From Bacillota bacterium (GTDB taxonomy: Bacteria; Bacillota; Sulfobacillia; Sulfobacillales; Sulfobacillaceae): a DNA stretch of 33,775 nt. A program made the translations under genes and the position numbers. Location: positions 1-33,775 of the forward strand of contig JAJZZP010000098.1 in the NCBI GenBank assembly GCA_021797515.1, written 5' to 3'. Position 1 is the stretch's first letter; each line of letters opens with the position of its first letter. The notes below the pieces were generated by a model that searched no databases, had not been told where the DNA came from, and saw only the letters and a program-made list of their open reading frames with translations. Below are positions 6,060 through 14,669 of the stretch, piece after piece.

Positions 6060-7373
6060 TTGAAAAGGTCTTATCGACGATTAATTTTTGCAGGCCTACC
6101 TGTTTCACTTTTGACAACCGTCATAACTGGGTGTGGCACTTCAAACGCAAATGTCACCGCTGGTCAAGGAGGAAAGGTAACCATAACTTTTATGGAAACA
6201 ATGGTTTCGGGTACACAGAAGCCGGCTTTGCAAGCGCTTGTCACTAAGTTTGAGGCGTCTCATAAAAATATTACGGTAAAGTTGATCGGAGAACCGGACT
6301 TCAACACGTTACACGCTAGTGAAGAAGCGGCGATCGCTGCTGGTTCCCCACCCACTATGGCTCAAGTATATATGGACTGGGCCGCTACTTATGTGAAAAA
6401 CGGATTGTTGGCCCCATTAGGGCCTTATATTAACGGAACTAATGGGCTATCAAAGTCTGAACAGAGTGCGTTTTATCCGGCCATTTGGGATAGCCTCAAA
6501 CTTTCTGGGGGAAAAATTTGGGCTATGCCGTTTAACACCGCCGACCTCGTGATGTACTACAACAAAACTTGGCTTTCTCGATTAAATGACCCCGTACCTA
6601 CGACGTTACAGCAATTCCAGAAGACTGCAGCGTCGGCCGTGTCTGCAAGTAGTAATACATGGGGTCTTACGATAGACCCAGGTTCAACTTCAGGCCCTCA
6701 GGACGGGACATTTGTCTTTGTTGCGGTGTTGAGAGCTCTTGGCGGTCATCTCGTTAAGGACGGCCATCCTACGTTTAATACACCACAGGCGCAAACGGCC
6801 TTGCGTTACATCCAACAGTTATATCAATCAGGAATTCTTAAAACAGGGACAAACTATCCGGGTAGCGCCGCCCTTGAAGCCGGACGATCATTATTTCAAT
6901 TGGGAACTAGTGCTGCCTATCCATATAATGTACAGGGGATCGGCAACCGCTTTGCTATGGCCGTGGCTCCGTTTCCTAACGGACCAGGTAATCGCCCGGG
7001 AAATGTTATGCGTGGCAGCAATATTGTGTTGTTTTCTAATGCGTCTTCGGTTGAGAAAAACGCCGCGTGGACTTTCATGAAATGGGTTACCGCTCCAAAG
7101 CAAGTAGCTTATTGGTCGGAACAAACGGGATATATCCCGATCAGTAAAACGGCTACCACACTGATGCGGCCTTTCATTGCAACCCATCCTATATTTCAAG
7201 CAACTATCGCTTCATTGCCAGATGCAAAAGAAATCCCCCCAATACCGGGAATGACACAGGCATTGGGTTCTTTAGGTAACGCCATTCAAGAAGTGCTAAC
7301 GGCTCACATGCCTATCTCTCAAGCTTTGAGAACTGCGCAATCAGCAGCGGTCAGTGAAGTGGCAAAGCACTAA
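6060..7373 (+). CDS. ABC transporter substrate-binding lipoprotein, family 1
   Basis: This is the extracellular ligand-binding component of the importer. I chose TTG 6060 because TAGGGGGG lies 8 nt upstream; this gives MKRSYRRLIF, a hydrophobic stretch and the lipobox VITGC with Cys25 as the lipidation site. The mature part has the SBP_bac_1 pattern: VTITFMETMVSG, a lobe with MPFNTADLVMYYNKTWL, and the C-terminal AWTFMKWVTAPKQVAYWSEQTGYIPIS, typical of sugar- and glycerol-3-phosphate-binding proteins. Length (437 aa) is normal. It starts 49 bp after the first permease and is followed 19 bp later by the second, so the three form one unit. Confidence 0.92.
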   Translation: MKRSYRRLIFAGLPVSLLTTVITGCGTSNANVTAGQGGKVTITFMETMVSGTQKPALQALVTKFEASHKNITVKLIGEPDFNTLHASEEAAIAAGSPPTMAQVYMDWAATYVKNGLLAPLGPYINGTNGLSKSEQSAFYPAIWDSLKLSGGKIWAMPFNTADLVMYYNKTWLSRLNDPVPTTLQQFQKTAASAVSASSNTWGLTIDPGSTSGPQDGTFVFVAVLRALGGHLVKDGHPTFNTPQAQTALRYIQQLYQSGILKTGTNYPGSAALEAGRSLFQLGTSAAYPYNVQGIGNRFAMAVAPFPNGPGNRPGNVMRGSNIVLFSNASSVEKNAAWTFMKWVTAPKQVAYWSEQTGYIPISKTATTLMRPFIATHPIFQATIASLPDAKEIPPIPGMTQALGSLGNAIQEVLTAHMPISQALRTAQSAAVSEVAKH

Positions 7374-7392
7374 GGAGAGAGGATAGGAAACA

Positions 7393-8280
7393 ATGGCAAA
7401 TGATATCCGTCCCGAAAGTCGTGGCACAAGTACTAATTTAAGCATTTTTTTTAAGGGTCATCTTAAAGGCCAAGGCTGGTTCCGGATTTTTTTAGGCTGG
7501 TTCCTCTTGCTGATGTTTATTTTTCCGTTTTATTGGGTCATAGTGACTTCGCTCAACGGTTCAAGTCAGGTGATGCAGTATCCCCCAACTTTTCTGCCTC
7601 ACTGGCAATGGATTAATTACCTGCGCGCGTGGAGCGAAGCACCGTGGGTTACTTATTTCGCCAACACAATTTTTATTGCGAGTACTACTACATTGTTGGC
7701 ATTGGCAACATCGTTATTAGCTGGATTCTCTCTGGGAGTTCTTCAATTCAAAACGCGAAATCTTTGGTTTGCCGCAATTTTGAGCCTTTTGATGATACCT
7801 CAGACAGTTCTCCTGATTCCTGATTACATTCTCATGCGAGATATAGGATGGTTGAACACATACTGGGTGCAGATTGTTCCGTGGGGTGCGTCGGTATTTG
7901 GCATCTTTTTACTGCGCCAGTATATGCTCTCATTACCTCGAGAGTTAATCGAGGCAGCTGAGTTGGACGGTGCCTCACGAATGAAATTCTTGGCTCGAGT
8001 GGCGATGCCGATGGTAAAGCCGGCACTCGTTGTCATAGGCTTGTATGTATTTATTGGTTCGTGGGATAGCTTTCTGTGGCCATTCATAATGACTCAAAGT
8101 CCATCTGTGCAACCTATTGAAGTGGGACTCGCGTCGTTTTTAGGAACGAATGGATACGATTGGACAGGATTATCAGCTGCCGTGGTATTCACAACGTTAC
8201 CAGTTATGTTGTTGTTTCTTGTTGCTCAACGCCAATTTCTTGAAGGGGCGCACGCTTTCGGGAGTGGTCTAAAGGGGTGA
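7393..8280 (+). CDS. Carbohydrate ABC transporter permease, MalG/UgpE type
   Basis: This is the second membrane subunit of the importer, 295 aa, with about six membrane segments and the EAA loop ELIEAAELDGASRMKFLARVAMP near residues 183-206. ATG 7393 is preceded by AAGGAGAGAGGA. The C-terminal LEGAHAFGSGLKG is the common MalG-type ending. It pairs with the MalF-type permease to form the heterodimeric channel. Confidence 0.93.
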   Translation: MANDIRPESRGTSTNLSIFFKGHLKGQGWFRIFLGWFLLLMFIFPFYWVIVTSLNGSSQVMQYPPTFLPHWQWINYLRAWSEAPWVTYFANTIFIASTTTLLALATSLLAGFSLGVLQFKTRNLWFAAILSLLMIPQTVLLIPDYILMRDIGWLNTYWVQIVPWGASVFGIFLLRQYMLSLPRELIEAAELDGASRMKFLARVAMPMVKPALVVIGLYVFIGSWDSFLWPFIMTQSPSVQPIEVGLASFLGTNGYDWTGLSAAVVFTTLPVMLLFLVAQRQFLEGAHAFGSGLKG

Positions 8281-8331
8281 TGACAAACAATTTGTAAGCA
8301 CTCAGCGGTTGTTTAATAATGCGGAAAGAAG

Positions 8332-10122
8332 ATGAGAATTATGGCGGGCCGGGTGATAGTACTGGGATTTGATGCTTTGGTTTTACCTTTAGTAAAAGAG
8401 TTCATTGGACGGGGGCTCTTGCCGAACTTTGAATTTTTAATGAAGAACGGCGCGATCGCTGAAGCCATGTCCGTATTGCCACCTTACACTCCCACTAACT
8501 GGGCTACAATTGCTACTGGAGCATTGCCTGGACGCCATGGCGCGGGGAATTGGGATGATTCCACGGTATTGGACTCAATGGATAGGATTCCGAACTCTAC
8601 CTTTGACGCTCGAGCGCTAAGTGCAGACACCTTGTGGGCCGCTGCAGCTCGTCAAGGATTTAGTAGTCTGCTGTTGGCCTACCCTGGGTCCTACCCAACT
8701 GATAATCCGAATGTTACGATTGTAGCACCACTCTATCGTGGCCTTACGGGATACGCATGGGCTCCCGGCCAGGAATATGAAATAGAAATACCTCGGGACG
8801 ATTCACCCGTTATCTTGATGAACGAGGCGGAACGTGCGCAACTCGTGGTTCCGACGGAAGACGGACATCATGCCACAAAGGGAGGCCATGACCAAGTTCC
8901 TCTTTTTTATGTGATTCGTAAGAATGATAGGTTATGGATTTCCGTCGAAGGCAATTTATTATGTGAACTTATGCTAGGGCGATGGAGTAACTGGTGCGAG
9001 TTGCCAAAAATCGCAACGGATACGGCCTGCGTTCGATTTCGCCTCGTGCAAGAGTTGCCGACAAGTATTCGCGTCATGCGTTCGGAAATCTATCCTAAAT
9101 CAGGATTTACATATCCTTTGGACTATTCGTCTGTTGTATACCGAGATCTAGGCCCTGTATTTGAACATCCTGCAGTTTTCAAAAGGTCTGATCTGCAGAG
9201 TTTCGAAGCCGTTCAAGACGAATTGAAGGACCAAATTAATTGGTACTTTCGGATTGCTCAACACGCTGCTCTTTATCGACCATGGCATCTGTATATGCAT
9301 CATTGGCATTGGCTTGATACGGTGCAACACTCCTATCTAGCGGATTTTGATCCCGATGGTGATTCTCCGCAGGATCCGATTGCGGTCACTATAGTCTCCC
9401 GAAGTTATCAAATTGCGGACGAGCTTTTAGGAAAATTCCTGAACCTAATAACGTCCGAAGACCATCTGTTAATCGTGTCTGACCATGGTCATGTACCCAA
9501 CCGGCGTATCGCAAGTGTTGATCGGCGGCTTGTCGAAGCAGGATTGGCCTACTTTGACCCCGAACGACTACCAGCAGAAGTTATAGACCGACGTCGATCA
9601 CGTGTGTACACGTTGTCACCGCATCAGTTGGCGATTAATTTGGAAAACAGAAATGACACAGGCATTGTCAAACTACGAGATTTTTCGCGAGTTGTTCGCG
9701 AGGCACGGGACACTTTGTTGGATTGGACGGACCGCGATACAGGGGACCGTGTCGTGGCTTACGCATTAACAAATGACGACCAAAATTTACTTGGATATTT
9801 CGGACCACGCCGCGGCGATGTTTTATTTCTATTTAATCAAGGCTATGGCTGGGGTACTCCAAATGGACATTCGACTATAGGACCGGCTGATGGCAGTGCG
9901 AACCATGGGTCCCAGTTGCCGACAGCCAAAACAATGCGCTCATCAAACCTTGCAACAATTGGGGCTATAGGTCCAAGAATTCGCGCTAGTTACGAAAGGG
10001 ATAGCAGTGTTGAAGGGTATCTTTCATTATTAGATGTAGCTCCGTTGATAGCGGAACTATTGGGTATAACGGCCCCCAGGGATAGTCGGGGCGCAGTTCC
10101 CGTCGATTTTCTCAAGTATTAA
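8332..10122 (+). CDS. Alkaline-phosphatase-superfamily phosphodiesterase/nucleotide pyrophosphatase-like
   Basis: A predicted two-metal hydrolase of phosphate mono- or diesters, possibly sulfate or phosphonate esters. The expected ligands are all visible in 596 aa: D14 in VLGFDAL, nucleophile T53 (or T55) in PPYTPTNWATIATGALPGRHG, D329 and H333 in WLDTVQH, D384 and H385 in SDHGH, and H525 in NHG. This matches the type I phosphodiesterase/nucleotide pyrophosphatase family. There is no signal peptide, so it should act in the cytosol. ATG 8332 follows GGAAAG; ATG 8341 is also possible. It lies 51 bp after the importer genes, suggesting that it processes the imported compound. The substrate cannot be read from the sequence. 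Confidence 0.88.
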   Translation: MRIMAGRVIVLGFDALVLPLVKEFIGRGLLPNFEFLMKNGAIAEAMSVLPPYTPTNWATIATGALPGRHGAGNWDDSTVLDSMDRIPNSTFDARALSADTLWAAAARQGFSSLLLAYPGSYPTDNPNVTIVAPLYRGLTGYAWAPGQEYEIEIPRDDSPVILMNEAERAQLVVPTEDGHHATKGGHDQVPLFYVIRKNDRLWISVEGNLLCELMLGRWSNWCELPKIATDTACVRFRLVQELPTSIRVMRSEIYPKSGFTYPLDYSSVVYRDLGPVFEHPAVFKRSDLQSFEAVQDELKDQINWYFRIAQHAALYRPWHLYMHHWHWLDTVQHSYLADFDPDGDSPQDPIAVTIVSRSYQIADELLGKFLNLITSEDHLLIVSDHGHVPNRRIASVDRRLVEAGLAYFDPERLPAEVIDRRRSRVYTLSPHQLAINLENRNDTGIVKLRDFSRVVREARDTLLDWTDRDTGDRVVAYALTNDDQNLLGYFGPRRGDVLFLFNQGYGWGTPNGHSTIGPADGSANHGSQLPTAKTMRSSNLATIGAIGPRIRASYERDSSVEGYLSLLDVAPLIAELLGITAPRDSRGAVPVDFLKY

Positions 10123-10267
10123 CCTTTCGATCATTTACCCATTCTAAAGTTTGAGGATCCGTTGGTAAAAAAGTCGTCTGGAAATGACCCAGCATCATCG
10201 ACCGGGCCTTGCACTTTAAGGAAGTAGGTCCAAGCCTGATACTTTTAATAAGAGGAGACAGAAAAAC

Positions 10268-12505
10268 ATGGGAGCAATTTCTCGTCATATAGCTTTAACC
10301 TCTGAGCAAACAAGTACAAGCGGATATCCGCAATTGGCGTTGGTAGGAAATGATAGTTTATGGATTACTTGGCAAACGTGGATCGAAGGTCATCACGATG
10401 AAATCTATATCGGGCACATCGAAAATGGACGCATAGTCGAGGCAGAATTATTGTCTAATCCTTCCCATAATGGGTTTAGGCCCTTTATTCGAGAATATCA
10501 AGATAAGTTATGGGTTGGATGGACTGAATTTGCGAACAACCGGGCAGAATTATGGTTAGCTTTGTTCGATAAGGGGCAAGTAGTTTCTAAACGTAAACTG
10601 CGGACTGCTGAAAATATCGGGTCGGCCGCATGGTTTAAAGATGAGAAAAATTTACTTGGAGTTATTTGGACGGAAGAAGAGGGCCAACGGTCCGATATTT
10701 ACCTGTGCCAAAATATTATGAACGATGGGGAATTCACACGATTCACAGAAACTGGGCAAGCGTATCGTCCTCAAGCAATTGTTGGCGGAGATGGACGATT
10801 GTGGGTGGGGTACGAGGTATACAACGAGAACACCTATGATTTGGCCGTTCAGGTTCGAACTTCTGATGGGGGTTGGTCTGATGTTCAACGGGTGCATGAT
10901 GCACCGGAATACACTAATTCATGGGCTACCGGACTCCAACTGGTTCCTCACCGAGAAGGAGTAACAGGTTTTTGGTATGATATGGCGGAAGCTGCTCAAG
11001 TAAGTTTCTGGCGTTCTTCATGGAAGTGGAATTCCCAATCAAACGAAATTCAACAATTTCCGGTGGAATGTTTTCAAAGTAGTCATCAATGGTATATGTC
11101 GTGGTTTGCCATTTCCTTGCCTGATTATTGCAGTCTTCTCATCTACAATTGGGGGTGGGACATCCACGCAAGAAAATACGAAGAGCATGCATCCACTGAA
11201 CCAGTTAATCTCAGTTACTCGGGGGATAATTCATTTGACCGCCGCCCTCATGCAGTGGTAGATAGTCGGGGAGTCGCTTATGTGTGTTGGCAACACGCAC
11301 CGGCCAATGGACATAATCGCCGAAACAGCGACATTCGGTTGGTTTCTGTGACTTTAGAGGATCTTAAATTGTTAGGGAATCCAGGCGACGAACAAGATAA
11401 TAACTCTTTCCTCCAGCCTCCGAAAATCCGACGGGAAGCTGTGGTCGCTTCTCATGACGCGAATGCCTCCTTGAAAAATGAGGAACCGTATTCTGACTTG
11501 TCACTTTTTTGGGGCGACATCCATGGCCATAGCGCCCTATCAGATGCGCTGGGAGAAGTTGATCAATACTTTCATGCCGCCAAGGTTCGCGGGGTCCTGG
11601 ATTTTGTGGCACTGACAAATCACGACAATTTCCCTGATATGCTCACACCTGCCGAGTGGGACTATACTCGACATTATGTAGAGGCTTTCAACGAACCTGA
11701 GATGATGGTTACTTTACACGCTTTTGAATGGACCTCAAATGAATTTCAGCATGACTACGGACACAAGAATGTGTATTTTCGGGGTAGTGACGGAACATTA
11801 CTATATTCTGCTCGAGAAAACGGAAAGGATCCGGAGTCATTGTTTCGAGGTGTTGAGAAATTAGGAGGCATGTGCTTTCCACATCATCCTTCAGCAGATT
11901 GGGAAATTGTCAGTGCGGCCACAGATTGGAAATATCATGAACCAAAGATACAACGTAATGTAGAAATTTTCTCTCGTCACGGCCAGTTTGAGTGTAATGG
12001 GGATCAGTCTCACTTTACTCGAAATGTTCGTCAGATAGATGGTAAATCCGTGGGGGATGCCCTGCGGTTAGGATATCAACTAGGGATTATCGCAGGAAGT
12101 GACAGTCATCAATTAGAACCTGGAAGAGAAGGAGGAATTATTGGGCTTTACGCACATAAGCTGACTCGCGAAGAAATATTTGATGCATTGCACGAACGTC
12201 GAGTGTATGCAACAACTGGAGCACGTATTCGACTGTTTTTTTCTATTAATGGGCAACCCATGGGAAGCAAAGCAGTCGTAACACCGACCGGCATGGCTGA
12301 ATGCGTCGTTAGAATTCATGGTACAGATGTTATTCGCAAGGTGGATATCGTTGGTGGAGGCGCAATAGTTGCTAGTTATCAACCGAACAGTCGAGAATTT
12401 TTTAGGAAACACGCATGGGCTGTACCCGTGGCGTCTTATTGCTATATTCGGGTTGAACAGAGCGATGGTCATCGAGCTTGGAGTAGCCCGATATGGATAA
12501 ATTAA
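10268..12505 (+). CDS. Beta-propeller-like plus PHP-domain protein (DUF3604 type)
   Basis: Residues about 20-390 carry repeated blade-like units of the form LW(I/V)xW...(D/E)xYx....G (LWITWQTW, LWVGWTEF, LGVIWTEE, LWVGYEVY), suggesting a beta-propeller. Residues about 410-640 form a PHP-like metal hydrolase: H419-x-H421 in GDIHGHS, H452-D453 in NHDNF, H539-H540 in FPHHPS and D612-S-H614 in GSDSH. The last 90 residues look like a beta domain, as in DUF3604 proteins. ATG 10268 is preceded by AAGAGGAGA. No signal peptide is seen, so cytosolic action is inferred. It follows the phosphodiesterase after 145 bp, so both may act on the imported substrate. The reaction is not known; DUF3604 proteins are poorly characterised. 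Confidence 0.85.
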   Translation: MGAISRHIALTSEQTSTSGYPQLALVGNDSLWITWQTWIEGHHDEIYIGHIENGRIVEAELLSNPSHNGFRPFIREYQDKLWVGWTEFANNRAELWLALFDKGQVVSKRKLRTAENIGSAAWFKDEKNLLGVIWTEEEGQRSDIYLCQNIMNDGEFTRFTETGQAYRPQAIVGGDGRLWVGYEVYNENTYDLAVQVRTSDGGWSDVQRVHDAPEYTNSWATGLQLVPHREGVTGFWYDMAEAAQVSFWRSSWKWNSQSNEIQQFPVECFQSSHQWYMSWFAISLPDYCSLLIYNWGWDIHARKYEEHASTEPVNLSYSGDNSFDRRPHAVVDSRGVAYVCWQHAPANGHNRRNSDIRLVSVTLEDLKLLGNPGDEQDNNSFLQPPKIRREAVVASHDANASLKNEEPYSDLSLFWGDIHGHSALSDALGEVDQYFHAAKVRGVLDFVALTNHDNFPDMLTPAEWDYTRHYVEAFNEPEMMVTLHAFEWTSNEFQHDYGHKNVYFRGSDGTLLYSARENGKDPESLFRGVEKLGGMCFPHHPSADWEIVSAATDWKYHEPKIQRNVEIFSRHGQFECNGDQSHFTRNVRQIDGKSVGDALRLGYQLGIIAGSDSHQLEPGREGGIIGLYAHKLTREEIFDALHERRVYATTGARIRLFFSINGQPMGSKAVVTPTGMAECVVRIHGTDVIRKVDIVGGGAIVASYQPNSREFFRKHAWAVPVASYCYIRVEQSDGHRAWSSPIWIN

Positions 12506-12717
12506 GGGCTCGTTTTAACACATATTTAACCACATGTGTCAAACGAATGTCGTGGAAACCTATTCTTTCATATTCCAATTATGTAGTCACTAGTACCGGA
12601 GGGTACTTAGCGTTGTTTCCAGAATCATTATTACGATTCTGGAACACCCTCCATCCTAGTTTCCTGAGTCCGTCCAGTCAGATGGACAGACCCATCATTA
12701 GTACTTTAAGTGAGGGG

Positions 12718-13144
12718 ATAGGTGGCAACGTGTCACGCCATTGCTCGCCAATCGGAGGACTGACATTAGATTTGCCATTTTTGCGACCTTACGCGGGTGC
12801 GGCGATTGCTATCGTCGGAGGACTCATTGCATGGTTTTCCAGTAGCCATCTGCTCACTTTTTACGATAACTTTCTCTTACTTATCTCTTTTTGGATTGCA
12901 CCGTGGTTGGGGATAACCTTTATCGGGGCATTGCTCAATAAGGTGAACACGACTGCGGCGTTGGATGCACCATCCGTGCAACCGCGGAGCCTAATCGCAT
13001 TTATCGTCGGAATTCTCGTCATCATCCCATTTATGGATACAACCATGTTTGAAGGACCGATAGCGAGACTGCTTGGCCACGGTGACATTAGTTACTATCT
13101 GGGATTACTCACCGCTTGTCTACTGCATCTTAGAACTGCGCAAC
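12718..13144 (+). pseudogene. NCS1-type nucleobase/hydantoin permease, C-terminal remnant
   Basis: The open frame 12493-13302 has no plausible start of its own, since it begins inside the previous gene. Its middle reads as the C-terminal third of a purine/cytosine/hydantoin permease: a helix RPYAGAAIAIVGGLIAW, then YDNFLLLISFWIAPWLGI, which is the characteristic NCS1 'FLLLI.YWIAPW' helix, then IIPF, and lastly GDISYYLGLLTACLL like the usual final helix. Roughly the first 300 residues of such a transporter are missing, and the tail runs off into the GntR gene. It sits directly before the catabolic operon and may once have been its uptake protein. Confidence 0.65.
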
Positions 13145-13163
13145 ACCTGGCATCATGCCCCTA

Positions 13164-13192
13164 TAAAATGTTCAATCCTCGTAAAATGTTCA
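13164..13192. promoter_or_regulatory. Direct repeat TAAAATGTTCA x2 before the GntR gene
   Basis: TAAAATGTTCA occurs at 13164-13174 and 13182-13192, 18 bp apart, 35 bp upstream of the GntR start. The repeat copies face the same side of the helix less well than a 21-bp spacing would, but could bind a regulator dimer or lie in the promoter. An autoregulatory GntR operator is a reasonable guess only. Confidence 0.35.
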
Positions 13193-13226
13193 CCTTACCA
13201 TCAGAACAGGGAAGAAGGGGAGACAT

Positions 13227-13961
13227 ATGGTCGACTCACGCCCTATCGTCGTCAATACGGTCACAGAAGCCGTGTATCAGCGGATGCGGGATCTGCTTTT
13301 AACCGGAGTATTCGCTCCTGGCCAATGGATTCGAGAGCGTGACCTCACAGAGACTTTGGGGGTTAGCCGAACTCCCATCCGAGAAGCCTTGCGCTTGTTA
13401 GAACGGGACCGACTAGTCATTGCGGAGTCGCGCAAGGGATTTCGGATACCGATTCCTTCAGTGAAAGAGATTACGGATTTTTATGAGCTTCGGACTGAAC
13501 TTGAGGGATTTGCCGCCGCGCGGGCGGCTCGCCAGGTCAGTCATGCCGAACTTGCCGATTTGAGGCAGTTAATCAGTGACGCGCAGACGGCTCTGAGCCA
13601 AGAAAATAGAGCGGAGTTAATTGCCCTAAATAACCGATTTCATGATGTGGTAGCGAAAGCCAGTGGGAATCAGGCATTGGCAGACATGTTAGGGAAACTG
13701 CGGACGAATGTTAATTTGTTTCGTGTGCTCTCATGGTCGAGCCGACGAGAACGGCCTGCTACGACGTTGAGTCAACACCGCCTGATCCTTGAAGCCATTG
13801 AGCAGCGTAACGAAGCGAAAGCGCGTACGCGCGCCAAAGACCATATTATGGATTCGTTGCCGTTAACGCTGGCGGGTCTGGAGCAGAAGGGGACCCCAGT
13901 CCCCCCGCCCCAAGTCCCCGATTGTCGAAAAGGAGTGGACACTACCGATGACATTGATTGA
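13227..13961 (+). CDS. GntR-family transcriptional regulator, FCD (FadR) subfamily
   Basis: A 244-aa regulator with a winged helix-turn-helix at residues about 10-70 (IRERDLTETLGVSRTPIREALRLLERDRLVI is the canonical GntR signature) and an all-helical FCD ligand-binding domain at about 80-220 (FYELRTELEGFAAARAA, NNRFHDVVAKASGN, HRLILEAIEQRNEAKAR). Such proteins usually repress catabolic genes and release DNA on binding a carboxylate or CoA-related ligand. ATG 13227 follows AAGGGGAGA. Its end overlaps the cyclase start by 14 bp, so it is the first gene of the operon and probably its local repressor. Confidence 0.93.
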   Translation: MVDSRPIVVNTVTEAVYQRMRDLLLTGVFAPGQWIRERDLTETLGVSRTPIREALRLLERDRLVIAESRKGFRIPIPSVKEITDFYELRTELEGFAAARAARQVSHAELADLRQLISDAQTALSQENRAELIALNNRFHDVVAKASGNQALADMLGKLRTNVNLFRVLSWSSRRERPATTLSQHRLILEAIEQRNEAKARTRAKDHIMDSLPLTLAGLEQKGTPVPPPQVPDCRKGVDTTDDID

Positions 13962-14592
13962 TTTGACCGTCCCCTGGGGGACCGAAGTGCAGCCGCTGGA
14001 TGGACACCCGCGCATTCACTTTGACCCGATTACCACCCATGCGGTGGATCGACGTTCTAATACCCGCGTAGAATTTAGTATTCACACGGGCACGCATATT
14101 GACGCACCGTACCATTTCTATCCGGAAGGCAAGACCATCGATCAAATTCCGTTGTCGGTGTTTATTGGCCGCGCCATTTTGCTCGACCTGACACGGTTTG
14201 GCTTGGCAGGCCATGGGGTGACACGGAAAGAATTGCTGTCCACCGGCGTCACGGCATCGGATCTCCATGGACTCCGTGTGGTCTTACGCACGGATTGGGC
14301 CACGCGACATTGGAACCAAGCCGATCTTTACACCCATAACCCCTATTTGGCAGAAGACGCTGCTCAGTGGCTGGCGGATGCTGGAATTGTAGCGCTGGGG
14401 CTGGACTTTGCGGTCGATCAGGCCTTCCCGTATCCCAACCACTACATCTTTTTACAAAGGGAGATTGTATTGATCGAAAATCTCATTCATCTTGACGAGG
14501 TGGGAGATGGGCCCTTCACTTTAATGGCATTACCTTTACGGGTGGTCGGAGGCGACGGGGGACCAGCACGAGTTGTGGCCCAGGTGGACTAA
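13948..14592 (+). CDS. Cyclase-family metal hydrolase, kynurenine-formamidase-like
   Basis: A 214-aa cyclase-family (PF04199) hydrolase. The metal motif HxGTHxDxPxH is complete: H46-T-G-T-H50-I-D52-A-P-Y-H56. Relatives hydrolyse N-formylkynurenine, isatin or other amides and lactones using zinc or manganese. Here it probably opens a ring or cleaves an amide of a pathway intermediate. ATG 13948 follows AAAAGGAGTGG. It overlaps the regulator gene and precedes the SDR by 77 bp. Confidence 0.88.
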   Translation: MTLIDLTVPWGTEVQPLDGHPRIHFDPITTHAVDRRSNTRVEFSIHTGTHIDAPYHFYPEGKTIDQIPLSVFIGRAILLDLTRFGLAGHGVTRKELLSTGVTASDLHGLRVVLRTDWATRHWNQADLYTHNPYLAEDAAQWLADAGIVALGLDFAVDQAFPYPNHYIFLQREIVLIENLIHLDEVGDGPFTLMALPLRVVGGDGGPARVVAQVD

Positions 14593-14669
14593 ATGGTTCC
14601 TTTCCCGGAGACCCGGTTACAAGAAAGTTTCGGCAAGGTGCTCTACAAAACGGTTTAGGAGGAATGACT

